This document shows, piece by piece, positions 1 to 9,120 of a stretch of DNA of 64,000 nucleotides. Source of the DNA: Chlamydiia bacterium. GTDB lineage: Bacteria; Chlamydiota; Chlamydiia; Chlamydiales; Simkaniaceae. Under the pieces are notes generated by a model that was not told where the DNA came from, made no database searches, and worked only from the letters and a program-made list of their open reading frames with translations. The stretch is taken from assembly GCA_022601645.1 (NCBI GenBank), contig JAJACH010000001.1:620001-684000 (forward strand). Direction: 5' to 3'. Every line of letters starts with the position of its first letter. Position 1 is the first letter of the stretch. Made by a program: the position numbers and the translations under genes.

Positions 1-857
1 CGGTCTTCGAGTTGTTCGTAGGTTTTCGTGTCAAAGGCAGTTTCATTGAGTGTTCTTGAGAGGGTGTAAGAGGTTTCATTGAGGCAGATGGAGGCTTGGG
101 TGAGGTTTTCTGCGCAGTCAGAGAGGTTGAAACGGTTACATTCGGTGGCGTAGGTAGAGAGCGTGGCAGGCATGTCAGATGAGAGTAGATCTAGGAGTGT
201 AGAGAGTTTTTCAAATCGCTCTTGTTTTTGGTGCATTTCGCCAAGTTTAGTTTCAATCGCTTGTTCTTCGCCGTCTGTGAGGCTAAGTTCGGTGAGCTCG
301 TTTAGTTGCCATTGATAAAATTCGAGATTATTATCGGTGTTTTGTAGGCTTTTAAGAGCAGTTTGTAGCTCTGATTTATGTTTGTTGATCGCTTGGCAAG
401 TTTCGATGCTTGTTTGTCCAAAATGATCGAGGATGGCGAGTTGGTTTTCAACACTTCGAAGAGTTGTTGTAGCGTGTTGGCCAACCATTTCAAAGAGGTT
501 GGGGCCGAGTTTTTGGATGGAGCTTAATGGGGCGCTTTGACCGTTGATGAAAGCGCGGGATTTGCCGTTTGCTGCGATTTCACGTTTAATAATGAGGTGT
601 TCATCTGCGTCGATGCCCATTTCATCTAGGAGGGGGGCGAGGCTTGGTACGTCGAAGACGCCTTCAATAATTCCCTTGTCAGAGCCTTCGCGGATGATGG
701 CTGGGTCTGCTTTTTGTCCGAGGAGATAGGCGATGGCTTGAATTAGGATGGTTTTACCGGCGCCAGTTTCCCCTGAGAGGATGTTGAGGCTGTCCCCAAA
801 TGTGACAGAGGTTTCGTCAATGAGAACGATGTTTTTAAGGCGTAGGTCGATTAGCAT
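1..857 (-). CDS. recN: DNA repair protein RecN, N-terminal part (gene runs off the left edge)
   Basis: Reading the minus strand from the ATG at 857 gives 285 open codons up to the window edge. The N-terminus has the SMC-like ATPase start with Walker A GETGAGKT at residues 29-36, then a region with KSRAFING followed by GQH, all in RecN order. RecN is a cohesin-like ATPase acting at double-strand breaks. The C-terminal coiled coil and Walker B/signature lie outside the window. One oddity: the conserved stretch after GQH, normally rich in His/Glu/Gln (GQHEHQ type), reads GQHATTTL here. No clear Shine-Dalgarno precedes the ATG. The family call is firm; activity cannot be judged from half the protein. 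Confidence 0.88.
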   Translation of the reverse strand, partial: MLIDLRLKNIVLIDETSVTFGDSLNILSGETGAGKTILIQAIAYLLGQKADPAIIREGSDKGIIEGVFDVPSLAPLLDEMGIDADEHLIIKREIAANGKSRAFINGQSAPLSSIQKLGPNLFEMVGQHATTTLRSVENQLAILDHFGQTSIETCQAINKHKSELQTALKSLQNTDNNLEFYQWQLNELTELSLTDGEEQAIETKLGEMHQKQERFEKLSTLLDLLSSDMPATLSTYATECNRFNLSDCAENLTQASICLNETSYTLSRTLNETAFDTKTYEQLED

Positions 858-928
858 AGATATTAAGTTAGCGAATAGGGCTTTTTTTGCCTAGGATCTT
901 AGAGTTAGGAGTGTTATAGTGTTTGTTT

Positions 929-1606
929 ATGGCAGTACAAAATCATGTAAATTCTTTATTCCACCCGTTTCACGTGCAGAATACCTGCGTGCAGTCCACT
1001 TGGCTTGTTGTGGCAAATCTGGCATTGACGTTTTTCACATGTGGGGCGTATGCACTGGTTTTTATTGGGGTGCATGTGTATGAGGCATTAACTATGGATA
1101 GTAGTGTACCAGCTCTTCCCGGGCCTTCTCCGGCAGGGGGTGTTGTAGAAAGGGTAAAGACGAAACTTGCGGATCACTTAGTGAGGCTTGAAACTTTAGC
1201 TGCACGAGGGGAATGGAGGCATCTTCGTAGACATACGACCCATCCCGATAGTGGGTTTGATTGGTGGATGTTTCCCATTAATCGTTCGTCTGCAGGTCAA
1301 GGAACTCTTTATCAAGTGAGTCCTGCGGATATTGCAGAGTTAAAACGCGACCCAGTTTTCATGGAGCGGTATCGTAGAGGTGTGAAGTTAGTGGCGCTGT
1401 CTTGGGGCTGGGATCTTGAAAACAGGCGCCTTGTTACGGGTAATCCTGAGCAACGTTGGGATGGTTACGAGGTGCGCCTTGGTAAGATGCTCGATTCAAT
1501 TGGACAATTTGGTGAGATCGAATTGAAAAGCCGTCTTATTGGTTTGATTCGCTCGAGTGGAACGGTGATCCATCGTAGTTGGGTCAGAAATTACATGTCA
1601 GTCTAG
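929..1606 (+). CDS. Hypothetical protein with N-terminal hydrophobic segment
   Basis: I do not recognise this 225-residue protein. Residues about 23-50 form a hydrophobic stretch (WLVVANLALTFFTCGAYALV), so the N-terminus is probably membrane inserted; the rest is soluble, with many Arg and Trp. I chose ATG 929 over the in-frame TTG at 923 because a TATAGT box at 915-920 lies exactly 8 bp upstream of it, the same spacing seen before several other genes here. Its 3' end overlaps the convergent amidohydrolase gene by 9 bp. A small lineage-specific membrane protein is the likeliest reading. Confidence 0.6.
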   Translation: MAVQNHVNSLFHPFHVQNTCVQSTWLVVANLALTFFTCGAYALVFIGVHVYEALTMDSSVPALPGPSPAGGVVERVKTKLADHLVRLETLAARGEWRHLRRHTTHPDSGFDWWMFPINRSSAGQGTLYQVSPADIAELKRDPVFMERYRRGVKLVALSWGWDLENRRLVTGNPEQRWDGYEVRLGKMLDSIGQFGEIELKSRLIGLIRSSGTVIHRSWVRNYMSV

Positions 1607-2410
1607 GTTATACCAGTCTTTGGGAGCGTTGATAAAGACATCTTGATGGTGCTCTTTTGGAACCATGAGGCTTTCGTATTTTAGCATGGGTGCCATGCAT
1701 TTTGTACTGAGGATGCAAAGGGGCATATTTGATCCAAACATCACACGCTTAGGGGTGAAAAGATCAAGTAGGTATTGGATCCATGGAGCGATGGGTTCTG
1801 GGTCATAGTCGATGCCAAAGATGCTTTCTAAAGCGCATACTTTGATGGCGACGTTTTCACATTTTGCAAGTTCGCGCATTGTGGATAGCCAGGAGGGAAA
1901 TCCTTCAAGGGGAAAGCCCATGTGGGAAACGATGATCCGCTTTGAGGGGAATTTTTGAGCTAGTTTGATGAGGTCAGGGATTTGAGTGGAAAATAGGCGA
2001 ACTTCGAGTGTATAGGGAAGAGATTGGAACGTCTTTTGCCAAGTGGGATTTAAGACGAGATCGGGCTGTTTTGCTAGGGTTTTGAGTTTTGATGCAGGGT
2101 GGTAGATAAGGTGTTCTCGCACAACTTTGACTTCAGGGATGGCTTGATAGGGATCAATGGTTTCAGGCCGCATGAGTTCGACCTTTGCGACGACAGCTTT
2201 GCTCTTTGTTGCAAGCCATTTCGCTTCTTTGACCGGATCAGTTGAGCCAAATTCTATCGCAATAAAATCGTTTGAGAGGTCTGTTGGGAGAAACGCGTCT
2301 GGAATAATTGAGTAGTCTCCGTAGAAGGCTGCAAAGGACAGGGAGGGGATTTGCAAAATGGGATAATCGTTTTCGTCTTTATCATAGATGTGGACGTGGG
2401 TGTCGATCAT
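1598..2410 (-). CDS. Amidohydrolase family protein (amidohydrolase_2 / TIM-barrel metal hydrolase)
   Basis: The 270-residue product opens with MIDTHVHIYD, the first metal-binding HxH of amidohydrolases. It continues with an IIVSHMGFP strand (third His) and ends with a RVMFGSNMP strand carrying the motif typical of the amidohydrolase_2 family. Length fits a single TIM barrel. The substrate cannot be told; relatives act on lactones, 2-pyrone-4,6-dicarboxylate or decarboxylate aromatic acids. The usual FGSDxP aspartate is Asn here (GSNMP), which may alter or abolish catalysis. The start overlaps the rnhC stop by 4 bp, so the two are probably co-transcribed. Confidence 0.72.
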   Translation of the reverse strand: MIDTHVHIYDKDENDYPILQIPSLSFAAFYGDYSIIPDAFLPTDLSNDFIAIEFGSTDPVKEAKWLATKSKAVVAKVELMRPETIDPYQAIPEVKVVREHLIYHPASKLKTLAKQPDLVLNPTWQKTFQSLPYTLEVRLFSTQIPDLIKLAQKFPSKRIIVSHMGFPLEGFPSWLSTMRELAKCENVAIKVCALESIFGIDYDPEPIAPWIQYLLDLFTPKRVMFGSNMPLCILSTKCMAPMLKYESLMVPKEHHQDVFINAPKDWYNLD

Positions 2411-3288
2411 GTGAGGATATCCTCGCGGGTTTTAAAGTGGAGCTTTCCAACTTTAGATAGTACATCAGGGGAGTACATGGCAACGAGTTTTCTGCCTGCT
2501 TCGACAACTCGGCCTGAGGCTCCTTTTGGGAGTTCGATTTTCATCTCTTTGGATAGCTTGTCGATGCCGTCAACAAAGGCAGCTCTTGCTAGGATCGAGG
2601 CGCCTGCAACGACGATGTCTTCTTCTGCGCGTACGCGCTGGGTTAAGTTAATCGCAAGTCCTTTTCGTTCAATTTGATTTTCCACGAGGGCATCGTCGGC
2701 AAATTTATCTAAAAGCACGTCTTTGCAACCGGTTTTTTCGACCACTTCGCTCATAGCTGCGGCGTGGGCCCATGCCATCAGGCGATTGAGGTTTTTAAAC
2801 TTACCGTAGAGTTCGTTGTATTTTGTTGGGTAGAGTCTGATGATGGAATGAGGGTAGGCTTTGAGTTTAATGGCGAGTTTGACGATTTTATCATCGCTCA
2901 TTCGCTTCGAATCCATAATTCCTAGCTTTAAGAGGGCTTTGATAGCTGGTTCATCGCAGTACATCGATGCGATTACAAGTGGACCAAAAAAATCTCCTTT
3001 TCCAGCTTCATCGGAGCCGATATGTGGGCTTAGATTTTGATCAAGTTCAGGGTGCGAATAAGAAAGGTTTCCAAGGATATTGGGTTCTAAGTAAAAGCGA
3101 ATGAATTCGTCTTTATCTTTTCCTTGAACAGTGAGTTTACCCGAAGTATAAAGTGTGCAGGATACACCGGTTTTCTTAGCCTGAAAAATGGTGTAATTGG
3201 GTGTTTGAAAGGTAAAACCCATTCCCTCTAAATCGCTTTTCATCTTTTCAGCGAGGGTGGTTGAAATCGTTGCGACAAAACAGTTCAT
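2407..3288 (-). CDS. rnhC: Ribonuclease HIII
   Basis: It cleaves RNA in RNA-DNA hybrids. Using ATG 3288 (293 aa), the catalytic core has GSDEAGKGD at 91-99 (D93, E94), DSK at 126-128 and a conserved Asp in LLDKFAD (D194), then ASILARAAF. The extra ~85-residue N-terminal domain ahead of the GSDEAGKG motif is the mark of RNase HIII rather than HII. A GTG at 3297 could also start, but ATG 3288 is preferred: a TATAGT-like -10 (minus strand, 3296-3301) lies 7 bp upstream. It diverges from rodZ, as I recall for the rnhB2/yfgA (CT008/CT009) pair in Chlamydia. Confidence 0.92.
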   Translation of the reverse strand: MNCFVATISTTLAEKMKSDLEGMGFTFQTPNYTIFQAKKTGVSCTLYTSGKLTVQGKDKDEFIRFYLEPNILGNLSYSHPELDQNLSPHIGSDEAGKGDFFGPLVIASMYCDEPAIKALLKLGIMDSKRMSDDKIVKLAIKLKAYPHSIIRLYPTKYNELYGKFKNLNRLMAWAHAAAMSEVVEKTGCKDVLLDKFADDALVENQIERKGLAINLTQRVRAEEDIVVAGASILARAAFVDGIDKLSKEMKIELPKGASGRVVEAGRKLVAMYSPDVLSKVGKLHFKTREDILT

Positions 3289-3372
3289 GCTAAACACTAT
3301 AGCAAACTATGAAATATAGCTGGTAGAATTTCTCTCTTTACGATAGCCTGATGACAAAAAAAGGTTTTTCTT

Positions 3373-3780
3373 ATGGATGAGGATATCAAAAAAGTTGGCG
3401 AAATCTTTCGTGCAAAACGCTCTGAAATGAATTTGTCTCTCAAGGAAGTTGAAAATGCAACGTCGATTCGTTCAAGCTATTTAGAAGCGATTGAGGAAGG
3501 GAATATGGAGCAAACGTTGTCATCTGTTTACACGCTTGGATTTATTAAACAATATGCGAATTACTTAGGTCTTGATGTAGAGAAGATTGTCGAAGAACAT
3601 CCCAAAGTTTTCAACATGGCGGGAGAAAAACACGAGTTCGATTACGGAATTGGCACGTTAGAGATGCGCAATAGCATGACAGGCGGCGTAAAATGGCTTC
3701 CTAATTTACTTTGGGCGGGAGCAGCGGCGCTGATCTTACTCTTAGCCTGGCAACTTGCGAAGTATTTAGGGCTGCTTTAA
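3373..3780 (+). CDS. rodZ: RodZ-like cytoskeletal membrane protein (short chlamydial type)
   Basis: The 135-residue protein has an N-terminal helix-turn-helix of the HTH_25 type at residues ~7-70 ([20 protein letters not shown], then [16 protein letters not shown]), a linker, and one membrane segment at ~111-130. RodZ links MreB to the membrane in cell shape and division. It stops just after the membrane segment, so the periplasmic domain of longer RodZ proteins is missing, as in the chlamydial homologue YfgA. An AAGG lies 9 bp before ATG. The stop shares one base with the next start (TAATG), indicating translational coupling with yyaL. Confidence 0.82.
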   Translation: MDEDIKKVGEIFRAKRSEMNLSLKEVENATSIRSSYLEAIEEGNMEQTLSSVYTLGFIKQYANYLGLDVEKIVEEHPKVFNMAGEKHEFDYGIGTLEMRNSMTGGVKWLPNLLWAGAAALILLLAWQLAKYLGLL

Positions 3781-5780
3781 TGGGGAATCGCTTAAGTAAA
3801 GAGAAATCACCCTATCTTTTGCAGCATGCTGAGAATCCTGTTGATTGGTATCCATGGGGTCAAGAAGCTTTTGATAAAGCCGAAGAGCTAGATCTGCCGA
3901 TATTTCTATCAATTGGTTATGCCACATGCCACTGGTGCCATGTAATGGAAAAAGAATCGTTTCGTGATCAGAAAATTGCGGATATGATGAATCAGTCATT
4001 TGTTTGCATTAAGCTTGATCGCGAAGAAATGCCAGAGGTTGATAATCTCTACATGGAGTTTGCCCAAGCACTCATGTCAAGTGGCGGGGGCTGGCCTTTA
4101 AATATCATTCTTACGCCAGAAAAAAAGCCGTTTTTTGCTACGACCTACCTCCCAGCAGAATATCACCATGGAATGATGGGTTTAAAAGAGCTTATTGCCC
4201 ATGTTTCCGAAATGTGGAAGGGCGAGGAACGAGAACTTTTAGGTGAACAAGGTGATAAAATCGTTGAGCTCTTTCAAGAAGCTACAAAAATTCAAGGCGA
4301 AGAGTTACCAACGCTTGATGTCCTAAATGATGCAATCGCTGTGTTTTTTGAGGTGGTTGACCCCATTTATGGAGGCATTCAAGGTGCTCCTAAGTTCCCC
4401 ATCGGCTATCACCTCTCTTTTCTTCTTAATTTTGCCCGCACTCATAGCGATTCAAGAGCTCTTTTTTATGTCGACCTTTGTCTAGAAAAAATGCGTCGTG
4501 GGGGCATTTTCGATCACCTCGGCGGCGGATTTGCGCGCTACAGTGTTGATGAAAGGTGGGAAATCCCCCATTTTGAAAAGATGCTTTATGACAATGCCAT
4601 TTTACTTGAAAGTTACCTTGATGGGTATTTAGCGCTTGGAAAAAAAGAGCACAAAGAAACGGCAGTTTCAATAGCCGAGTTCATCATGCGTGAGATGCGT
4701 GATGAAAATGGAAGCTTTTACTCAGCAAAAGACGCTGATAGTGAGGGCCAAGAAGGCCTCTTTTATGTTTGGAGTTTTGAAGAACTTGAGCAGCTTTTGC
4801 CTGAAAGTGATTTTGCCCATTTTGTTGCCTATTATGGTGTGACTCCTGAAGGCAATTTCAGCGGTAAAAACGTTCTTTTCGAACCTTTTGAAATTGAGGA
4901 ATTTTGTAAAGTCAGTGGGCTATCTGAACAAGAATTACGAGGCATCTTATTGCGGTGCAAAGAGTTGTTGTTTGCGACAAGGGAGAAACGGGAAAAACCG
5001 TTTCTTGACGACAAGGTGTTGACCGCTTGGAATGCGTTAGCGATTCAGGCTTTGGCTCGATCAAGTGTTGTCTGCAGCAGACCTGAATGGATGCAAGCCG
5101 CAAAAGAGGCGATGCGTTTTCTTGAAGAGCACCTGATCATCGATGGAAAATTACAAAAACGGTATCGTGATGGGGAAGCTGGCTTGATTGCTGGTCTTGA
5201 TGATTACGCCTTTACCATTCGCGCTTTAATCACACTCTATGAATTAGGCGCTGGCCAGCATTATTTAGAACGTGCGGTGGAGCTGACAACCGTGTTGGAA
5301 AAAGAATTTAAAGCAGAGGGCGGCGCGTATTACTTAACAACGCATGAAGATACGACCATGCTTATTCGCAAATGTGAATTTTACGATGGGGCACTCCCGA
5401 CAGGAAATGCGGTGCATGCAGAAAACCTTCTAAGGCTTTTTGCTATCACTGGAAATGAGTTATATGAAAAGGCTGCAGAAGACATTCTTAAAGCCTCAAA
5501 GCTCTTTATTGAATCCTACCCGCCTGGCACAGCCTACTTTCTAAAGGCACTATTATTATTGCTGAGCAAAAATGCAGGTACGGTAAGTTTTAATGCAGAT
5601 GCTTCACTTGATGTACGGGAAAAACTGGTAAGTTTAATTGCAAACCACTTTAATCCCCATTTGACAACAGTTTGGAAAGAAGGTAATTTAACACCTGAGG
5701 CATTTGCTCACTATTCAATTGGTGGTGCTGCCCAAGAGAAATTCGATACATATGATGCGCTAGAGGAAAGGCTTACATGA
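3780..5780 (+). CDS. Thioredoxin-domain protein of the YyaL/spermatogenesis-associated 20 family (DUF255)
   Basis: The 666-residue protein starts at ATG 3780, directly on the rodZ stop; a longer in-frame extension to 3711 would lie wholly inside rodZ and is rejected. Residues 1-160 form the DUF255 thioredoxin-like domain with [19 protein letters not shown] and the CHWC active-site motif at C50-C53. The rest is the (alpha/alpha)6-like barrel of the N-acylglucosamine 2-epimerase fold, with [13 protein letters not shown] and [11 protein letters not shown] as landmarks. The family is widespread but its substrate is unknown. Length is normal. It overlaps the downstream kinase by 4 bp (ATGA). Confidence 0.88.
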   Translation: MGNRLSKEKSPYLLQHAENPVDWYPWGQEAFDKAEELDLPIFLSIGYATCHWCHVMEKESFRDQKIADMMNQSFVCIKLDREEMPEVDNLYMEFAQALMSSGGGWPLNIILTPEKKPFFATTYLPAEYHHGMMGLKELIAHVSEMWKGEERELLGEQGDKIVELFQEATKIQGEELPTLDVLNDAIAVFFEVVDPIYGGIQGAPKFPIGYHLSFLLNFARTHSDSRALFYVDLCLEKMRRGGIFDHLGGGFARYSVDERWEIPHFEKMLYDNAILLESYLDGYLALGKKEHKETAVSIAEFIMREMRDENGSFYSAKDADSEGQEGLFYVWSFEELEQLLPESDFAHFVAYYGVTPEGNFSGKNVLFEPFEIEEFCKVSGLSEQELRGILLRCKELLFATREKREKPFLDDKVLTAWNALAIQALARSSVVCSRPEWMQAAKEAMRFLEEHLIIDGKLQKRYRDGEAGLIAGLDDYAFTIRALITLYELGAGQHYLERAVELTTVLEKEFKAEGGAYYLTTHEDTTMLIRKCEFYDGALPTGNAVHAENLLRLFAITGNELYEKAAEDILKASKLFIESYPPGTAYFLKALLLLLSKNAGTVSFNADASLDVREKLVSLIANHFNPHLTTVWKEGNLTPEAFAHYSIGGAAQEKFDTYDALEERLT

Positions 5781-7729
5781 TGCTTGATAAGATTTTTGGT
5801 GACTATACAATTACTCGTAAACTTGGAGATGGAACGTTAGGCTCAGTGTATCTAGCAGAGCATCGATTCATCAAAAAGCAGTTTGTTTTAAAAATTCTCC
5901 CAGAAGATTTAGCGAAAGATGCGGGTTTTGTTGAAAGGTTTGAAAAAGAAGTCGGTGCTTTAGCTGCATTAGACCATCCAAACATTGTCAAAGTTCACAA
6001 CGTCTCGTTTGCTGATGGAAAGTATTATCTTGTTTGTGATTATGTTGGCTCCGGATCAGGCGAATCTGTTAATTTATCAGCCTTTTCGAAAAAAACACTC
6101 AGTGAGAACCAGGTTTACTCGATTTTAGAGCAAGTGGCCTCGGCCCTTGACTACGCCCACCAGAAAAAAGTGGGTGGCTTTCTTCTTGCACATCGCTCGC
6201 TGAAGTTAAACAATATCCTCATTGGTCGCGATCGTGTGTATTTAACAGACTTTGGTCTTGCTCGATTGATTGGCGAAGGGGAGATTTTGACCAAGATGTA
6301 TGCGAACTTGGCACAAAGTTTGAAAATCGATGTGCCAAATGCTGGGTATTTTCTCGGACATTATGACCAAAAGCAGTTGTCCCAACTCCACTCTTCATTT
6401 ATGCAAGGATATGCCTTTTTAGCCCCCGAGCAAAAGGTCTTTAGAGACCATGCTATCGGAACTCAAGTCGATACCTATGCTTTTGGCATTTTAGCCTACT
6501 TCCTCTTGATGCGCACTTTCCCCGATGGATGTTTTTCGATGCCAAGTGAAGGAAGGCCTGATTTGAAGCTGAATTGGGATCCACTAATAAAAGCGTGCTT
6601 ACAATCCGCTCCGACTAAGAGACCGAATTCTTTGCCACAAGCTCTTGAATCTGTCAGAGCAGAGCCTGTGAGAGCTATTCCTCGAGCTCTACCCCCAGAA
6701 CCTACACCGGTTCCTCCTCCAGAACCTTCATTTGCGCGTTTTGAAAAATCTCTCGAACCGGATCGTGAAATGCCTTCGGTTCGCCTTTACACAGAGAATC
6801 CTAAGCAGACTGCTGTGACTCAAGATGCAACAAAGACCATGATCAAGCAGGTTTCTTCCATGGTGCGTCAGGCTCCTAAACCTGTTCTCAAGCCACAAGA
6901 AATTGAAAGACCAACATATGACCCCGACCCAGCAGCAGTATTTAGAGTTGACCCTACGGTGAAGACTTTTAAACCAGAGCTTCAAGAAGTGCACGATGTT
7001 CAGCCCCTGTTAACGGATATGATCGTTGTTCCAGGTGGCGAGCACGTTCGAGGTAGCGATGAGGGCGCGCGCGATGAAAGACCAAAACATAAAGTTCGTC
7101 TCTCAGATTTTGCTATTGATATTCATCCAGTAACAAATGAGCAATTTGTCCGCTTTTTAGATGCGATGGGCGGTGAGAAAGAGTCTAATAATCAAGACAT
7201 CATTCGTCTTTCTGACTCTCGAATCAAACGAATTGGCGGCAAGCTTGTTGTCGAATCGGGCTATTCAAAGCATCCAGTAACAGCTGTGACTTGGTATGGC
7301 GCTTCTGCTTACGCAAAATGGATTGGTAAAAGACTGCCAACGGAGGCTGAATTTGAAGTGGCATCCCTAGGCGGCATGATTGATGTCACTTACCCAACCG
7401 GCAATGAAATTGACAATTCAGAGGCCAATTACTTCAATTCAGATACATCCGATGTGATGAGCTATCCTCCAAATGGCTATGGCCTTTACGATATGGTTGG
7501 CAACGTCTACGAGTGGTGTAGTGATTGGTACAACTATGATTACTATGAAGTCTCTAATCAAGAGCCTGAAAATCCTCAAGGACCCCATCAAGGTGTGTAT
7601 CGAGTGCTTCGAGGTGGCTGTTGGAAGAGCTTGACTGAAGATTTAAGGTGCTCACATCGGCACCGCAACAATCCAGCAACTGTCAATAGCACGTATGGAT
7701 TCAGATGCTCAGCAGATGTAGAGGACTAA
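5777..7729 (+). CDS. pkn1: Ser/Thr protein kinase-like protein with C-terminal FGE-sulfatase domain (Pkn1-like)
   Basis: 650 residues. Residues ~10-300 are a Hanks-type kinase domain: glycine loop GDGTLG at 17-22, Lys39, DFG at 158-160, APE at 216-218. The catalytic loop reads HRSLKLNN (139-146), so the proton-accepting Asp of HRD is Ser141. The activation segment is long (~55 residues between DFG and APE). A Pro-rich linker (~300-410) leads to a formylglycine-generating-enzyme/sulfatase-modifying domain (~415-648; [26 protein letters not shown]). The paired Cys of true FGE are not at the usual places, so this domain may bind rather than oxidise. Chlamydial Pkn1 has this architecture as I recall. 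Stop abuts the phosphatase start. Confidence 0.82.
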   Translation: MMLDKIFGDYTITRKLGDGTLGSVYLAEHRFIKKQFVLKILPEDLAKDAGFVERFEKEVGALAALDHPNIVKVHNVSFADGKYYLVCDYVGSGSGESVNLSAFSKKTLSENQVYSILEQVASALDYAHQKKVGGFLLAHRSLKLNNILIGRDRVYLTDFGLARLIGEGEILTKMYANLAQSLKIDVPNAGYFLGHYDQKQLSQLHSSFMQGYAFLAPEQKVFRDHAIGTQVDTYAFGILAYFLLMRTFPDGCFSMPSEGRPDLKLNWDPLIKACLQSAPTKRPNSLPQALESVRAEPVRAIPRALPPEPTPVPPPEPSFARFEKSLEPDREMPSVRLYTENPKQTAVTQDATKTMIKQVSSMVRQAPKPVLKPQEIERPTYDPDPAAVFRVDPTVKTFKPELQEVHDVQPLLTDMIVVPGGEHVRGSDEGARDERPKHKVRLSDFAIDIHPVTNEQFVRFLDAMGGEKESNNQDIIRLSDSRIKRIGGKLVVESGYSKHPVTAVTWYGASAYAKWIGKRLPTEAEFEVASLGGMIDVTYPTGNEIDNSEANYFNSDTSDVMSYPPNGYGLYDMVGNVYEWCSDWYNYDYYEVSNQEPENPQGPHQGVYRVLRGGCWKSLTEDLRCSHRHRNNPATVNSTYGFRCSADVED

Positions 7730-8143
7730 ATGAAGCGCGTCTTATTTGTGTGTTTGGGTAATATTTGCCGCTCTCCAGCCTTAGAGATCGTACTGAAAAA
7801 GATTGCAGGAGATCGAGTTGATGCTCAGAGCTGCGGACTTTCTGCTAACACTATGGGAACGACTATGGATTCCAGAATGGCTAAGTCTATGCAGCAGAAA
7901 GGATATGACACAGCCCATACTCCAAGTCAAATTGTGTTTGAGGAGCTGCCGGAATATGACTACGTTTTCGTTGCGACAAAAGCTATGAAAGAGGGTATTC
8001 CAGGCGATAATATTTACTTAGCTACCCATTTTTCAAAAAAATATAAGGATCAAGACATCCCTGATCCCTATATTTTCGGCTCATTTAATGAGAGTGTCGA
8101 GATGATTGAGGAAATTGCTGAGAGCATTGCAGATAATATCTAG
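7730..8143 (+). CDS. Low-molecular-weight protein tyrosine/arginine phosphatase
   Basis: 137 residues, the usual size. The active-site P-loop CLGNICRS is at residues 8-15 (C8, R14), and the general acid is D112 in IPDPY. It begins on the base right after the kinase-like gene stop, with no gap, so the two are surely co-translated and may act on the same phosphoproteins. Relatives dephosphorylate phosphotyrosine or phosphoarginine; which applies here cannot be read from sequence. The P-loop is canonical and the enzyme should be active. Confidence 0.9.
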   Translation: MKRVLFVCLGNICRSPALEIVLKKIAGDRVDAQSCGLSANTMGTTMDSRMAKSMQQKGYDTAHTPSQIVFEELPEYDYVFVATKAMKEGIPGDNIYLATHFSKKYKDQDIPDPYIFGSFNESVEMIEEIAESIADNI

Positions 8144-8155
8144 ATCAAGTATTCT
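8127..8155 (+). promoter_or_regulatory. Candidate ispH promoter, near-leaderless
   Basis: TTGCAG (8127-8132), 17 bp, TATTCT (8150-8155), then 9 bp to ATG 8165. The predicted start of transcription falls about 2-3 bases before the ATG and there is no Shine-Dalgarno. It lies within the 3' end of the phosphatase gene. Confidence 0.4.
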
Positions 8156-8164
8156 TTAGCCCCT

Positions 8165-9094
8165 ATGAAACTTCTATTATCTCAGCCAAGAGGCTTTTGT
8201 GCTGGCGTTGTCCGTGCTATTGAAACTGTTGAAAAAGCTCTAAAGCTTTGGGGTGCACCGATTTATGTTAAGCATGAGATTGTTCATAATAAGCACGTTG
8301 TGGAGGGACTCAAAGCAAAAGGTGCTATCTTTATTGAAGATTTGTGTGAAGTTCCAGAAGGAGCGCGACTTATTTACTCAGCGCATGGTGTCTCGCCTGA
8401 GGTGAAAAAGCAGGCGAAAGCAAGGAATTTAATCGAAATTGATGCAACTTGTGGTCTAGTCATTCGTGTCCACTCAGCTGCTAAGCGCTTTGCTGGGAAA
8501 GGGTATCACATTATTTTGATTGGGCATAAAAATCACGTTGAAGTGATTGGAACGGCAGGGGAGGCACCTGAGCAGACAACAGTTGTAGAGTCTGTTGAAG
8601 ATGTTAATCGACTAAGTTTCACGACAACACAGCGTCTATTCTACCTCACTCAAACAACCTTAAGCTTAGATGATGTCAAAGAAATCACAGAAGCTTTGAT
8701 AAACAAGTATCCTTTGATTGAAACGCTGCCTAGCTCTTCGATTTGTTATGCAACAACAAACCGTCAGTTAGCCCTTCGAGAAATTACTGACGAGTGTGAG
8801 CTGGTGCTTGTTGTTGGGGATCCAATGAGTTCGAATTCCAAACGCCTTTGCGAAGTCGCAAGAAAACGCGGTGTTGCAGCGCACTTGGTGAATCACCCGG
8901 ATGAAATAGAACTCTCTTGGTTTGAAGGTGTGAAGTGTGTAGGGATGACAGCTGGCGCCTCAACTCCCGAAGAGGTTGTGAAAAAATGCATTGAAAGGCT
9001 TCAAGAATTTGGCGTTGAAGACACAAATGAAGTTGTTTTCCGTGAAGAAAATGTCTTTTTTGAACTACCCAAACAAGTTCTTATTGATAAATAA
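8165..9094 (+). CDS. ispH: 4-hydroxy-3-methylbut-2-enyl diphosphate reductase
   Basis: IspH (LytB) makes IPP and DMAPP in the last step of the MEP isoprenoid pathway using a [4Fe-4S] cluster. The three cluster cysteines are present: C12 (RGFCAGV), C96 (DATCG) and C194 (SICYATTNRQ). VKHEIVHNKHVV near residue 35, the SAHG strand and the GDPMSSNS loop are canonical. Length 309 is typical. It lies 21 bp after the phosphatase gene and has its own candidate promoter, so it may be transcribed both with the upstream run and alone. Confidence 0.95.
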   Translation: MKLLLSQPRGFCAGVVRAIETVEKALKLWGAPIYVKHEIVHNKHVVEGLKAKGAIFIEDLCEVPEGARLIYSAHGVSPEVKKQAKARNLIEIDATCGLVIRVHSAAKRFAGKGYHIILIGHKNHVEVIGTAGEAPEQTTVVESVEDVNRLSFTTTQRLFYLTQTTLSLDDVKEITEALINKYPLIETLPSSSICYATTNRQLALREITDECELVLVVGDPMSSNSKRLCEVARKRGVAAHLVNHPDEIELSWFEGVKCVGMTAGASTPEEVVKKCIERLQEFGVEDTNEVVFREENVFFELPKQVLIDK

Positions 9095-9120
9095 TTCCAA
9101 ACCTTTCATATCAAATTGAT

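Noticed and set aside
3711-3779. Upstream extension of the yyaL reading frame into rodZ
   Set aside because: The extension lies entirely in rodZ coding sequence, is not conserved in character, and the TAATG coupling gives a natural start at 3780.
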